DNA of 64,000 bases, taken from the NCBI GenBank assembly GCA_963773765.1, contig CAVZCC010000005.1, positions 496,001 to 560,000 on the forward strand, given 5' to 3'. Within the stretch, counting starts at the first letter, position 1; every line of letters starts with the position of its first letter. Shown in pieces: positions 1 through 7,626 of this stretch. The stretch is from CAVZCC01 sp963773765 (lineage in GTDB: Bacteria; Actinomycetota; Acidimicrobiia; Acidimicrobiales; Microtrichaceae). The notes beneath the pieces are model-generated. The model did not search any database, had not been told where the DNA came from, and worked only from the letters and a program-made list of their open reading frames with translations. The position numbers were made by a program, and so were the translations under genes.

Positions 1-400
1 GCCGGCGCCGGCGCCCCAGGTGGGTGGAGGCCGTGTTGGCGGTGATCCGGTACATCCAGGTGGAGAACTGGGCGTCACCCCGGAACCGCTCCAGGCCGCG
101 GTAGGCGCGGAGGTAGGCCTCCTGGGTCACGTCCCGTGCATCCTCGACGTTGCCGGTCAACCGGAGCGCCATGGTGTACGTCTCCCGGTAGGTGGCCTCC
201 ACCAGGCGCTCGAACGCCCGGGAGTCGCCCTCCTGGGCGGCGGCCACGAGCCCCGACAGGTCATCGGGGCCCGGCAGGTGGGACCCGGACCGGGGCCCGG
301 TGGTTACCAGGCGCACCGGGGTCGGTCCCGGTGCCGGTGGGGCACCGTCCCGGGCCGGGGACGCCAGCGTGCCGGCGTCGGGGAATGGGCGATCGGCCAC
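1..400 (-). CDS. ECF-type RNA polymerase sigma factor (3' end outside window)
   Basis: Reading down from a GTG at 398-400, the frame is open to the window edge. After a Pro/Ala-rich N-terminus of about 45 residues comes sigma-70 region 2: DLSGLVAAAQEGDSRAFERL, then ALRLTGNVEDARDVTQEAYL, then FSTWMYRITANTA. Region 4 lies beyond position 1. ECF sigma factors direct RNA polymerase to stress or envelope regulons; no anti-sigma factor is visible, so the trigger is unknown. TACAGT lies six bases before the GTG and could be a -10 box of a leaderless transcript. The start is not certain; a later GTG (about codon 30) is possible. Confidence 0.85.
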   Translation of the reverse strand, partial: MADRPFPDAGTLASPARDGAPPAPGPTPVRLVTTGPRSGSHLPGPDDLSGLVAAAQEGDSRAFERLVEATYRETYTMALRLTGNVEDARDVTQEAYLRAYRGLERFRGDAQFSTWMYRITANTASTHLGRRRR

Positions 401-446
401 CGCGCCACTGTAGGGCCCGGTGGAGCACGGACCCGGGACGCGCCAC

Positions 447-466
447 GGGCGCCCCGAGGGGCGCCC
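447..466 (-). terminator. Possible terminator hairpin after rpmG
   Basis: A perfect 20-base inverted repeat (7-bp stem GGGCGCC/GGCGCCC, 6-base loop) lies about 50 bases past the rpmG stop, between rpmG and the sigma factor gene. It has no T-run, so it may only be a GC-rich structure. Confidence 0.3.
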
Positions 467-516
467 GTTCGGGTCTGCCGGCGTGTCCGGTCCCGGGTCC
501 CGGGACGGGACGTCGA

Positions 517-678
517 TCAGCGGGTCTCCTTGTGCAGCGTGTGCTTGCGGTCCCAGCGGCAGTACTTCTTGAGCTCGATCCGCTCGCGGTCGTTCACCTT
601 GGACTTGTTCGTGATGTAGTTGCGCCGCTTGCACTCGGTGCACTCGAGGGTCACGTGGACCCGCTTGTCGGAGGCCAT
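517..678 (-). CDS. rpmG: 50S ribosomal protein L33
   Basis: A 53-residue basic protein beginning MASDKRVHVTLECTECKRRN and ending KKYCRWDRKHTLHKETR, the usual length and pattern for L33. The CxxC pair at residues 14-17 and one later Cys are a partial zinc-ribbon set. The ATG at 676-678 is preceded by AGGAG at good spacing; an upstream in-frame extension has no L33 similarity. It follows tuf on the same strand. L33 genes often sit with tRNA genes and secE/nusG; here tuf takes that place and no secE is seen downstream. Confidence 0.95.
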   Translation of the reverse strand: MASDKRVHVTLECTECKRRNYITNKSKVNDRERIELKKYCRWDRKHTLHKETR

Positions 679-829
679 CTGCTCCTGCTCCTGTCGATCT
701 CGGACTGTCCATTCTGGTGGCGACCGGTGGTCCGGGACAAGCCGGGCGCCGGGGCACACGCCGGAGGCCCCCGACGCCGGCCCGTGGCAGCGGGGGCCTC
801 CGAGCGACCGGGGACCCGGGAGGGTGGGG

Positions 830-2020
830 CTACTTCAGGATCTTCGTGACACGACCCGCGCCCACCGTCCGGCCACCCTCACGAATCGCGAACTTCAACC
901 CCTCATCCATCGCGATCGGAGCAATCAACTCCACCGTCACCTCAGTGTTGTCACCCGGCATGCACATCTCCGTCCCCGACGGCAACTCGATCGTCCCCGT
1001 CACATCCGTCGTCCGGAAATAGAACTGCGGCCGATAATTCGAGAAGAACGGCTTGTGACGACCACCCTCCTCCTTGGTCAACACATACACATTCGCCTCG
1101 AAGTTCGTGTGCGGCGTGATCGAACCCAGGCTTCGCCAACACCTGACCCCGCTGCACATCCTCCTTGTCGATACCCCGCAGCAACGCACCGATGTTGTCC
1201 CCCGCCTGACCCTCATCCAACAACTTGCGGAACATCTCCACACCCGTGCACGTCGTCTTCTGCGTCGCCTTCAACCCGACGATCTCGATCTCATCACCCG
1301 TGTGGATCACACCCTGCTCCACCTTGCCCGTCACCACCGTCCCACGACCCGTGATCGTGAACACATCCTCGATCGGCATCAAGAACGGCTTGTCCAGATC
1401 ACGCACCGGCTCCGGCACATACGAATCAACCGCCGCCATCAACTCCATGATCTTGTCCTGGGCATCACTGATCACCCTCCAACGCCTTCAACGCAGACAC
1501 CGGAATCACCGGACAGTCATCACCATCGAACTCATACTCAGACAGACAGCTCCCGCACCTCCATCTCGACGAGCTCCAACAACTCCTCGTCATCAACCAT
1601 GTCGACCTTGTTCAACGCCACCACGATCGCCGGCACACCCACCTGCCGAGCCAACACCACATGCTCACGCGTCTGCGGCATCGGACCATCCGTCGCCGCC
1701 ACCACCAGGATCGCCCCATCCACCTGAGCAGCACCCGTGATCATGTTCTTGATGTAATCCGCGTGCCCCGGCATATCCACATGCGCGTAATGCCGATTCT
1801 CCGTCTCATACTCCACATGCGACACATTGATCGTGATCCCACGCTCCCGCTCCTCCGGAGCCTTATCAATGTTCTCGAACTCCGTGAACGAGTTCCCCGG
1901 CACACGATCCGCCAACGTCTTCGTGATCGCCGCCGTCAACGTCGTCTTCCCATGGTCAATATGACCCATCGTCCCCACATTCACATGGGGCTTGTTCCGC
2001 TCGAACTTCTCCTTGGCCAT
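830..2020 (-). CDS. tuf: Elongation factor Tu, interrupted by three single-base frameshifts
   Basis: EF-Tu delivers aminoacyl-tRNA to the ribosome with GTP hydrolysis. The G1 motif GHIDHGKT is at residues 19-26, DMPGHADY (G3) and NKVDM (G4) follow, and the C-terminus ends EGGRTVGAGRVTKILK. Full-length homology (about 397 aa) runs through three frames: shifts lie at about 1541-1550, 1466-1475 and 1121-1130, each repaired by removing one base. Since EF-Tu is essential and all three protein segments are highly conserved, sequence error is likelier than a pseudogene, unless another tuf copy exists outside the window. An AGGAGAA ribosome-binding site precedes the ATG. It sits after tRNA-Thr and tRNA-Met and before rpmG. 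Confidence 0.93.
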
Positions 2021-2100
2021 GGTGACCGTTCTCCTGTATCTGGCGGGAAGTGCCTGCTGGACGCCGGGCGGCGCCGTGGCGCCGTGGCGTGTGACTGAAG

Positions 2101-2174
2101 TAGCGGCGGTCGGACTCGAACCGACGACCCCTCGATTATGAGCCGAGTGCTCTCACCAACTGAGCTACGCCGCC
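2101..2174 (-). tRNA. tRNA-Met (CAT), elongator type
   Basis: A complete cloverleaf of 74 nt: acceptor GGCGGCG/CGCCGCT with a G-U first pair, anticodon loop CTCATAA, T-loop TTCGAGT. The paired position 1-72 argues against an initiator tRNA. CCA is not encoded. A lysidine-modified tRNA-Ile would also have CAT and is not formally excluded. Confidence 0.93.
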
Positions 2175-2262
2175 CGGTGCCGGCCCGTCGGCCGAGGACG
2201 GCCTCCGGACACTGGCGTGACCGGTGACCCCAGGGCCGAAACCCTGGCACCGATCCGGTGCG

Positions 2263-2335
2263 AGCCCCCTGTCAGAATCGAACTGACGACCTTTTCCTTA
2301 CCATGGAAACGCTCTGCCGACTGAGCTAAGGGGGC
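2263..2335 (-). tRNA. tRNA-Thr (GGT)
   Basis: A complete 73-nt cloverleaf: acceptor GCCCCCT/AGGGGGC, anticodon loop ATGGTAA with a TTTCC/GGAAA stem, T-arm GTCAG-TTCGATT-CTGAC. CCA is not encoded. It is the first gene of the tRNA-Thr, tRNA-Met, tuf, rpmG run. Confidence 0.95.
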
Positions 2336-2369
2336 AGGAACGACGGACGGACCGTCGGACCGAGCGCCG

Positions 2370-2399
2370 AGACTAGCGAGCGGACCGATCCGGCCACAA
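2370..2399 (-). promoter_or_regulatory. Candidate promoter of the tRNA-Thr/tRNA-Met/tuf/rpmG operon
   Basis: On the minus strand TTGTGG (2394-2399) and TAGTCT (2370-2375) are separated by 18 bases, about 35 bases upstream of tRNA-Thr. The same TTG..-N18-TAGTCT arrangement appears before nuoA. This is inference by spacing and partial match to the sigma-70 consensus. Confidence 0.45.
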
Positions 2400-2464
2400 C
2401 CGCACGTGACGGCGCGCTGGGCCGGACGGCTCAAGGAACTGGGCCGTTCGGCCGATGCCCGGGT

Positions 2465-3763
2465 GTGCAGTTCGAACGACTCGTCATCGAATCAGGGGAC
2501 AACAGCATCGCCTTCGACCTCCACCCGCGGTTGACGGTGATCGCGGGGCTGGGGCAGATCGAGCGGGACGGGCTCATCAACGAGTTCGTGGGGGCGCTGG
2601 GGAACTCGAGGTCCGGCATCCACCTGGAGCTGGTCGCCGGCAACGGCCACCGCTTCGCCATCTTCCGGCCCACCGGCGCTGCGCACCGGGTGATCGACGT
2701 GGACCAGCGGGTGGACGTCACCGCCCAGTTCACCGATGCCGCCGGGTCGATCGACCTCCTGTCCCGGGCCGGCATGGACCCCCGCAGCGCCCGCAAGGTC
2801 ATGCGGTTCGGGGCCCAGGACCTGGCCGAGACCACCGAGCGGGACAAGCTGATCCAGCGACTGGCCCGGGTGGACCAGAACGAGCTGTGGGTCGCCGCCG
2901 AGGCGCTGGTCATCGCCCACCGCCGCCTGGAGGAGGAGGCCGACGCCGTCGGCTCCAGCGTGGAGGACGCCGAGGTCATCGAGCGGATCGAGGAGCGCCA
3001 CGAGGCCTTCGAGAAGTCCCAGGCCGACTCCGAGCAGGTGCGCCGGGCCACGTTCCTGATCGCCGGGTTCGCGGCCCTGCTGAGCGTGCCCATGGTGCGG
3101 ATGGTCGGCACCGGAGGGGTCATCCCCCTGGCCACCATCGCCACGGTGGCGGTGCTGGTGTCGCTGTTCTACTGGCGTCGCAACGAACGGGCCCGGGAGG
3201 CCGAGGAGGCCGCACTGTCCGAGGCCGGCGCCCAGTCCTACCTGGGCTTCCACCTGCAACGGGTGAACAGCCTGCTGAGCTCCGACCTGGGGCGCCAGCG
3301 CCTGATCAAGGCCGCCGAGGAGCACCGCGACGCGGCGCAGCGCTGGCACGCGCTGGCGGGCGAGATCGACGTGAACTGGGCGGTGGCCAACCGGGCCGAG
3401 ATCACCGGCGCCGCCCGGCTGCGGGCCGATGTCCAGCCCTTCACGGCCCTGACCGACGACACCACCCACACCGACGACACCGCGGCCATCGCCCACGCCG
3501 TGATCGGCCGCCTGACCCAGCTCCGGAGCCTGGGCCCGGGCCGCGAGAGCTTCCCCGCCCTCCTGGACGAACCGTTCTCCCACCAGGACCCCGCCACCCT
3601 CCCGGCCATGCTCGAGGTCCTGGTCCGCTCCTCGGAGCACCAGCAGATCGTGCTCCTGACCGACTCCGACGCCGTGGCCGGGTGGGCACGGGTGGAGTCC
3701 ATGACCGGCGCCATGGGCATCATCGAGCCCACGCCGGTGGCCCGTCCCGCCAGCGCGGTCTGA
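2465..3763 (+). CDS. Membrane-associated ABC/SMC-type ATPase-like protein without Walker A
   Basis: 432 aa, GTG start. Residues 1-45 look like the first strand of a RecF/SMC-type ATPase head, but the phosphate-loop position reads VIAGLGQIERDG, with no GKS/T. A coiled or charged segment (about 150-195) is followed by two closely spaced membrane helices (about 195-215 and 217-236), another charged helix, then a Walker B/D-loop-like stretch, FPALLDEPFSHQDP, at about 363-376 and an H-loop-like IVLLTDSD. The layout of head halves flanking a central helical part matches SMC/RecN logic, with membrane anchors in place of the hinge. I do not recognise a named family. It probably cannot hydrolyse ATP in the usual way. 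Confidence 0.7.
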   Translation: MQFERLVIESGDNSIAFDLHPRLTVIAGLGQIERDGLINEFVGALGNSRSGIHLELVAGNGHRFAIFRPTGAAHRVIDVDQRVDVTAQFTDAAGSIDLLSRAGMDPRSARKVMRFGAQDLAETTERDKLIQRLARVDQNELWVAAEALVIAHRRLEEEADAVGSSVEDAEVIERIEERHEAFEKSQADSEQVRRATFLIAGFAALLSVPMVRMVGTGGVIPLATIATVAVLVSLFYWRRNERAREAEEAALSEAGAQSYLGFHLQRVNSLLSSDLGRQRLIKAAEEHRDAAQRWHALAGEIDVNWAVANRAEITGAARLRADVQPFTALTDDTTHTDDTAAIAHAVIGRLTQLRSLGPGRESFPALLDEPFSHQDPATLPAMLEVLVRSSEHQQIVLLTDSDAVAGWARVESMTGAMGIIEPTPVARPASAV

Positions 3764-3851
3764 GCGGACCGTCGCCCGGACCGGGCGGGACCGGACGACG
3801 TCGGGGAGCGCGACGACCACCGTCCTGCCTCCCCGCCGCTACCTTCGGAGC

Positions 3852-4355
3852 GTGTTGATCCGCCCCGCCCTGGTCACCGACGCGGCCGCCATCCTGGAGA
3901 TCTACAACCTGGAGGTCCAGACGTCCGTGGTCACCTTCGACCTGGTCCCCCGCACCGAGGCCGAGCAGCGCAGCTGGATCACGGACCGTTCCGGCGCCCA
4001 CGCCGTGCTGGTGGCCGTCCGTCCCGGCCCCGACGGCGGCCCCGACCAGGTCCTGGGGTTCGGGGCGCTGTCGCCCTACCGGGAGCGGCCGGGCTACTCC
4101 ACCACGGTGGAGGACTCCGTCTACGTGCACCGCGAGCACCGCGGCGAGGGCGTGGGCCGGCTCCTGCTGGCCGAGCTGGTGGAGACGGCGCGGGCCCACG
4201 GGTTCCACGCGCTCATGGCCAAGGTCGTCGGTGGCCACGAGGCCTCGATCACCCTCCACACCGCGGCCGGGTTCGAGGTGGTGGGCCACGAGAAGGAGGT
4301 CGGGCGCAAGTTCGGCCGGTGGCTGGACGTGGTCCTGATGGAACGCCTGCTGTGA
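3852..4355 (+). CDS. GNAT acetyltransferase, phosphinothricin N-acetyltransferase type
   Basis: 167 aa, GTG start. The N-terminus, IRPALVTDAAAILEIYNLEV, and the segments SVYVHREHRGEGVGRLLLAE (acetyl-CoA loop R-x-x-G-x-G) and YSTTVEDSVYV are typical of the Pat/Bar group that acetylates amino-acid-like substrates. The C-terminus has the family pattern GFEVVGHEKEVGRKFGRWLD. The substrate cannot be read from sequence. The stop overlaps the GTG of the macro-domain gene (GTGA). Confidence 0.87.
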   Translation: MLIRPALVTDAAAILEIYNLEVQTSVVTFDLVPRTEAEQRSWITDRSGAHAVLVAVRPGPDGGPDQVLGFGALSPYRERPGYSTTVEDSVYVHREHRGEGVGRLLLAELVETARAHGFHALMAKVVGGHEASITLHTAAGFEVVGHEKEVGRKFGRWLDVVLMERLL

Positions 4356-4858
4356 TCATCGAGGCCCGCACCGGGGACATCACCACCCTCGACGTGGACG
4401 TGATCGTCAACGCCGCCAACCAGTCGCTCCTGGGCGGGGGCGGCGTGGACGGCGCCGTCCACCGGGCCGCCGGCCCCGGGCTCCGGGAGGAGTGCCGCAC
4501 CCTGGGCGGATGCCGCGCCGGCGAGGCCAAGGCCACCTCGGGCCACGGCCTCCGGGCCCGGTGGGTGGTCCACACGGTGGGGCCCGTGTGGCACGGCGGG
4601 GGCAAGGGCGAGGCCGACCTGCTGGCGTCGTGCTACCGGCGTTCGGTCGCGGTGGCGGACGGCCTGGGGGCCGGGTCGATCGCCTTCCCGGCCATCTCGA
4701 CCGGCGCGTTCGGCTACCCGAGGCGGGCCGCGGCGGGAGTGGCGGTGCGGACCCTCCGGGAACTGCGCCCCGTGTCGGTGGCCACCTGCGTCCTGGTGGC
4801 GTTCGACCCCGGCACCCTCGACCTGTACCAGGAGCTGCTCGCCACGGTGGGGGGCTGA
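4352..4858 (+). CDS. Macro-domain protein (ADP-ribose / O-acetyl-ADP-ribose binding)
   Basis: 168 aa from the GTG that overlaps the preceding stop. The macro fold signatures are clear: GDITTLDVDVIVNAANQSL, GGGGVDGAVHRAAG, HTVGPVW and AFPAISTGAFGYP. The family removes acetyl from O-acetyl-ADP-ribose or ADP-ribose from proteins. The asparagine of VNAAN and the GGGVDGA loop that bind the distal ribose are present. Translational coupling to the acetyltransferase suggests they act together, but this is inference. Confidence 0.92.
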   Translation: MIIEARTGDITTLDVDVIVNAANQSLLGGGGVDGAVHRAAGPGLREECRTLGGCRAGEAKATSGHGLRARWVVHTVGPVWHGGGKGEADLLASCYRRSVAVADGLGAGSIAFPAISTGAFGYPRRAAAGVAVRTLRELRPVSVATCVLVAFDPGTLDLYQELLATVGG

Positions 4859-4871
4859 GCCGGTCACGGCC

Positions 4872-4904
4872 CGAAAAACACAAGAACCCCTGCACCGGCA
4901 GGGG
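4872..4904 (-). terminator. Intrinsic terminator after tRNA-Tyr
   Basis: On the minus strand a 7-bp stem (CCCCTGC/GCAGGGG, 4-base loop, 4887-4904) is followed by TTCTTGTGTTTTT. It starts seven bases past the encoded CCA of tRNA-Tyr. It also lies just past the end of the convergent macro-domain gene. Confidence 0.85.
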
Positions 4905-4910
4905 CTGTTG

Positions 4911-4996
4911 TGGTGGGCCGGGGAGGATTTGAACCTCCGAAGGCTAACGCCGGCAGATTTACAGTCTGCTCCCTTTGGCCGCTCGGGCACCGACCC
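4911..4996 (-). tRNA. tRNA-Tyr (GTA)
   Basis: 86 nt including an encoded CCA. Acceptor GGGTCGG/CCGGCCC, anticodon loop CTGTAAA on a GCAGA/TCTGC stem, a long variable arm and T-arm GGAGG-TTCAAAT-CCTCC. Unlike the other two tRNAs here it encodes its CCA end. Confidence 0.95.
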
Positions 4997-5070
4997 GTGA
5001 AGGCGCTCACGATAGCGTTCGGATCCACAGCGGGAGAAAACGCCCGCCGGAGCACAGGGAGACACCACGA

Positions 5071-5560
5071 ATGCCAAGCTTCGACATCACCTCGGAGGTC
5101 GACGCCCAGGAGATCCGCAACGCCGTGGACCAGGCGTCACGCGAGGTGGCCAACCGGTTCGACTTCAAGAACACCGACTCCTCGCTCGAGTTGGCGGAGG
5201 ACTCCATCACGATGCGGTCCTCCACCGAGGACCGGCTGGCGGCGCTGCGCCAGGTGCTGGAGGAGAAGCTGGTCAAGCGCGGGCGTGTCCATGAAGGCGC
5301 TGTCCTACGAGAAGGTCGAGGAGGCGTCCGGGGCGACGGTGCGCCAGGTGGCCAAGCTGGTGGCCGGCATCAACTCGGACCGGGCCAAGGACCTGAACAA
5401 GTTCATCAAGGCGCTCGGGGTCAAGGGCGTCCAGTCCCAGACGCAGGGCGAACAGGTCCGGGTGACGGCCAAGAAGCGCGACGACCTGCAGGCCGTGATC
5501 CAGGCCTGCAAGGAGCACGACTTCGAGATCCCGCTCCAGTTCGGCAACTTCCGGGACTGA
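5071..5560 (+). CDS. YajQ family nucleotide-binding protein, one frameshift
   Basis: About 162 aa when repaired. The N-terminus MPSFDITSEVDAQEIRNAVD and the C-terminus EHDFEIPLQFGNFRD are diagnostic of YajQ (DUF520), a two-ferredoxin-fold protein reported to bind cyclic di-GMP or nucleic acid in some species. One extra base at about 5281-5283 splits the reading frame; removing it restores KRGVSMKALSYEKVEEASG. The ATG at 5071 follows a GGGAGACACC ribosome-binding site. Confidence 0.92.
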
Positions 5561-5570
5561 CGTCGACGTC

Positions 5571-6092
5571 GTGGCACCCGAAGCGCTCCCCCACCTCACC
5601 GACGGTGACCTCACGGTCGCCTCGGCCCCCTCGGACCTGGAGGGCATGCGTCGCGCTCTTCGAGGACCCGTCGGTGGAGCGCTGGTGGGGGCCCACGACG
5701 ACGAGCGCCTCCGCCACCGGCTGGACCGCGACGACGTCCTGGGCTTCCTGGTGGAGCAGGACGGACGCGTGGTGGGCTGGATCCAGGTGAGCGAGGAGAA
5801 CAGCCCTGCCTACCGGCACGCCGGCATCGACATCGCCACCGCCGCCGAGGTGCACGGCACCGGCGTGGGGGTGCGGGCCCTCGGCCTGGTCCGGGACTGG
5901 TTGGTGGGCCCACGGGGCCACCACCGGCTGACCATCGACCCCGCCGCGTCCAACGAGCGGGCCATCGCGGCCTACCGCAAGGCCGGCTTCACCGACGTGG
6001 GCGTGATGCGGGCCTACGAGCGCACCGCGGACGGATCGTTCCACGACGCGCTGCTCATGGAGTACGTCGTCGGGGTACCGGACGCCGGCTGA
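5571..6092 (+). CDS. GNAT acetyltransferase, aminoglycoside 6'-N-acetyltransferase-like, two compensating frameshifts
   Basis: About 173 aa, GTG start ten bases after yajQ. The acetyl-CoA loop is GTGVGVRALGLVRDW and the C-terminal motif is SNERAIAAYRKAGFTDVGVM. Between about 5646 and 5693 the homologous frame is the +1 frame, reading CVALFEDPSVERWWGP, then the original frame resumes with HDDERLRHRL. That is a shift out and back within 45 bases. The WWGP motif is typical of AAC(6')-like GNATs; the substrate is unknown. Confidence 0.83.
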   Translation: MAPEALPHLTDGDLTVASAPSDLEGMRRALRGPVGGALVGAHDDERLRHRLDRDDVLGFLVEQDGRVVGWIQVSEENSPAYRHAGIDIATAAEVHGTGVGVRALGLVRDWLVGPRGHHRLTIDPAASNERAIAAYRKAGFTDVGVMRAYERTADGSFHDALLMEYVVGVPDAG

Positions 6093-6136
6093 CCGGGCGG
6101 TGGGGCCGGTCGGCAGGGCCGCCGGCCTGACCGGTC

Positions 6137-6977
6137 TCAGACCCAGATGTTGGAGCGGAGCCGGGCGATGCGCTCCTCCGCCGGCGGGTGGGTGGAGAAC
6201 AGCGCGGTGACGTTGCGGCCCCGCAGCGGGTTGACGATGTAGGCCGACGCCTCCGCGGGGTTGACCTGTGACGGGACCCGCTGCGCGCCGGCGTCGAACT
6301 TCTCCAGGGCCCGGGCCAGCGGCTCACCGGAGCCGATCATGCGGGCGGCCGACGCGTCCGCCTCGTACTCCCGGCTGCGGCTGATGGCCGCCTGGATCAG
6401 GCCGGCCGCGATCGGCGCCAGGATGATCATGAGCAGCGCCGCGAACGGGTTCTCCCGGTCCTCGGACCGGCCCCCGCCGAAGATCATCGCCCACTGCGCC
6501 ATGTGGGCCAGGAAGGTGATGCCCATGGCAACGGCGGCGGCGACGGAGCCGATGAGGATGTCCCGGTTGCGCACATGGGACAGCTCGTGGGCCAGGACGC
6601 CCTCGATCTCGTCCCAGGACAGGGTGTGCAGCAGCCCCTCGGTCACGCACACCGCGGCGTGGTCCGGACTGCGTCCGGTGGCGAAGGCGTTGGGCTGGGG
6701 GTCCGGTGAGACGTAGAGCCGCGGCAACGGGCAGGCCGGCCCGGGCACACAGGCCGGCCATGATGGTGTGGAACTGGGGCATCTGCTCCGGCGTGACCGG
6801 GACGGCCCGGGCCGAGCGGATGGCGAGCTTGTCCGAGAACCAGTAGGACCCGCCACACATGGCCAGGCCGATCAGCAGGCCGACGACCAGTCCGCCGCGA
6901 CCCCAGAACGAACCGATGAACATGCAGAGGGCACCCAGGCCCGCCAGCAGCATCGCCGTCTTGAGGTTGTTGCGCAT
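6137..6977 (-). CDS. htpX: Zinc metalloprotease HtpX (M48), one frameshift
   Basis: A membrane-embedded endopeptidase of protein quality control. The ATG at 6975-6977 gives MRNNLKTAMLLAGLGAL and two N-terminal membrane helices. After a one-base insertion at about 6726-6732 the frame continues LYVSPDPQPNAFATGRSPDH, the zinc motif HELSH (VLAHELSHVRNRDI), a second helix pair and the third ligand region SREYEADASAARM. Repaired length about 279 aa, normal for HtpX. Confidence 0.92.
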
Positions 6978-7119
6978 GTCCGAGGTTCCCGCGTTCACTC
7001 CGGCCCGGACCGGGCCGGCGACTCCCGACGAGCGTAGAGCCGGCCCCGGCCCGCCACCGGCCGTCAAGCACCGTCACTGAACCACCGCTCAGGACATCAT
7101 GTTCCGGTGTCCACCCGGA

Positions 7120-7617
7120 TCACTCGTAGTAGCCGGAGTGGATGTAGATGCAGGGCACGTCCTGGGTGTGGAACATGTGCACGTTGCGGGGGTCGTCCTC
7201 GAAGGCCAGGCGGAGGTCGTAGCCCCGGCCCCGCAACTCGCCGACCGTGCGCTGCTTGAACACGCGGGCCGCCATGTAGTCGCCGTACTCCCGCATGATC
7301 AGCACGTCCCAGCGCAACCCGTAGCGCTCCAGCCAGGCCAGCGTCTGGGGCTGGACCCTGATCGGCCGGGCCGTGAGCAGCACGATCCGGTGGTCGTCGT
7401 GGATCACGTCGAGCAGCCGGGCCACCTCCGCGATGAGGTCGTCGTCACCACAGGCGTGGAAGAACGCCTCCCAGTCGGGGAACGGGTACTCGATGAAGTG
7501 CTGGCGACGGCTGGCGTCGGACAGGACGCCGTCCATGTCGAACACCACGGCGGGACCGGCCTCCAGCGGCTCGTCGCGCCACAGCCAGTTGTCCAGATGG
7601 GGATCCCAGGTCGGCAC
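7120..7617 (-). CDS. HAD-superfamily phosphatase, polynucleotide-kinase 3'-phosphatase type
   Basis: 165 aa. Motif I is FDMDGVLSD (residues 26-34), motif II LLTARP, a later K-x-x-T segment (FKQRTVGEL) and motif IV AFEDDPRNVHMF. This arrangement matches the free-standing PNK3P-like HAD proteins that dephosphorylate nucleotides or nucleic-acid 3' ends. The substrate is not shown by the sequence. It lies ten bases after the FMN enzyme on the same strand. Confidence 0.8.
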   Translation of the reverse strand: MPTWDPHLDNWLWRDEPLEAGPAVVFDMDGVLSDASRRQHFIEYPFPDWEAFFHACGDDDLIAEVARLLDVIHDDHRIVLLTARPIRVQPQTLAWLERYGLRWDVLIMREYGDYMAARVFKQRTVGELRGRGYDLRLAFEDDPRNVHMFHTQDVPCIYIHSGYYE

Positions 7618-7626
7618 GGGCGCAGG

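Noticed and set aside
830..2020. Programmed frameshifting in tuf
   Set aside because: No family precedent, three separate sites, and the same type of insertion is found in many unrelated genes here.
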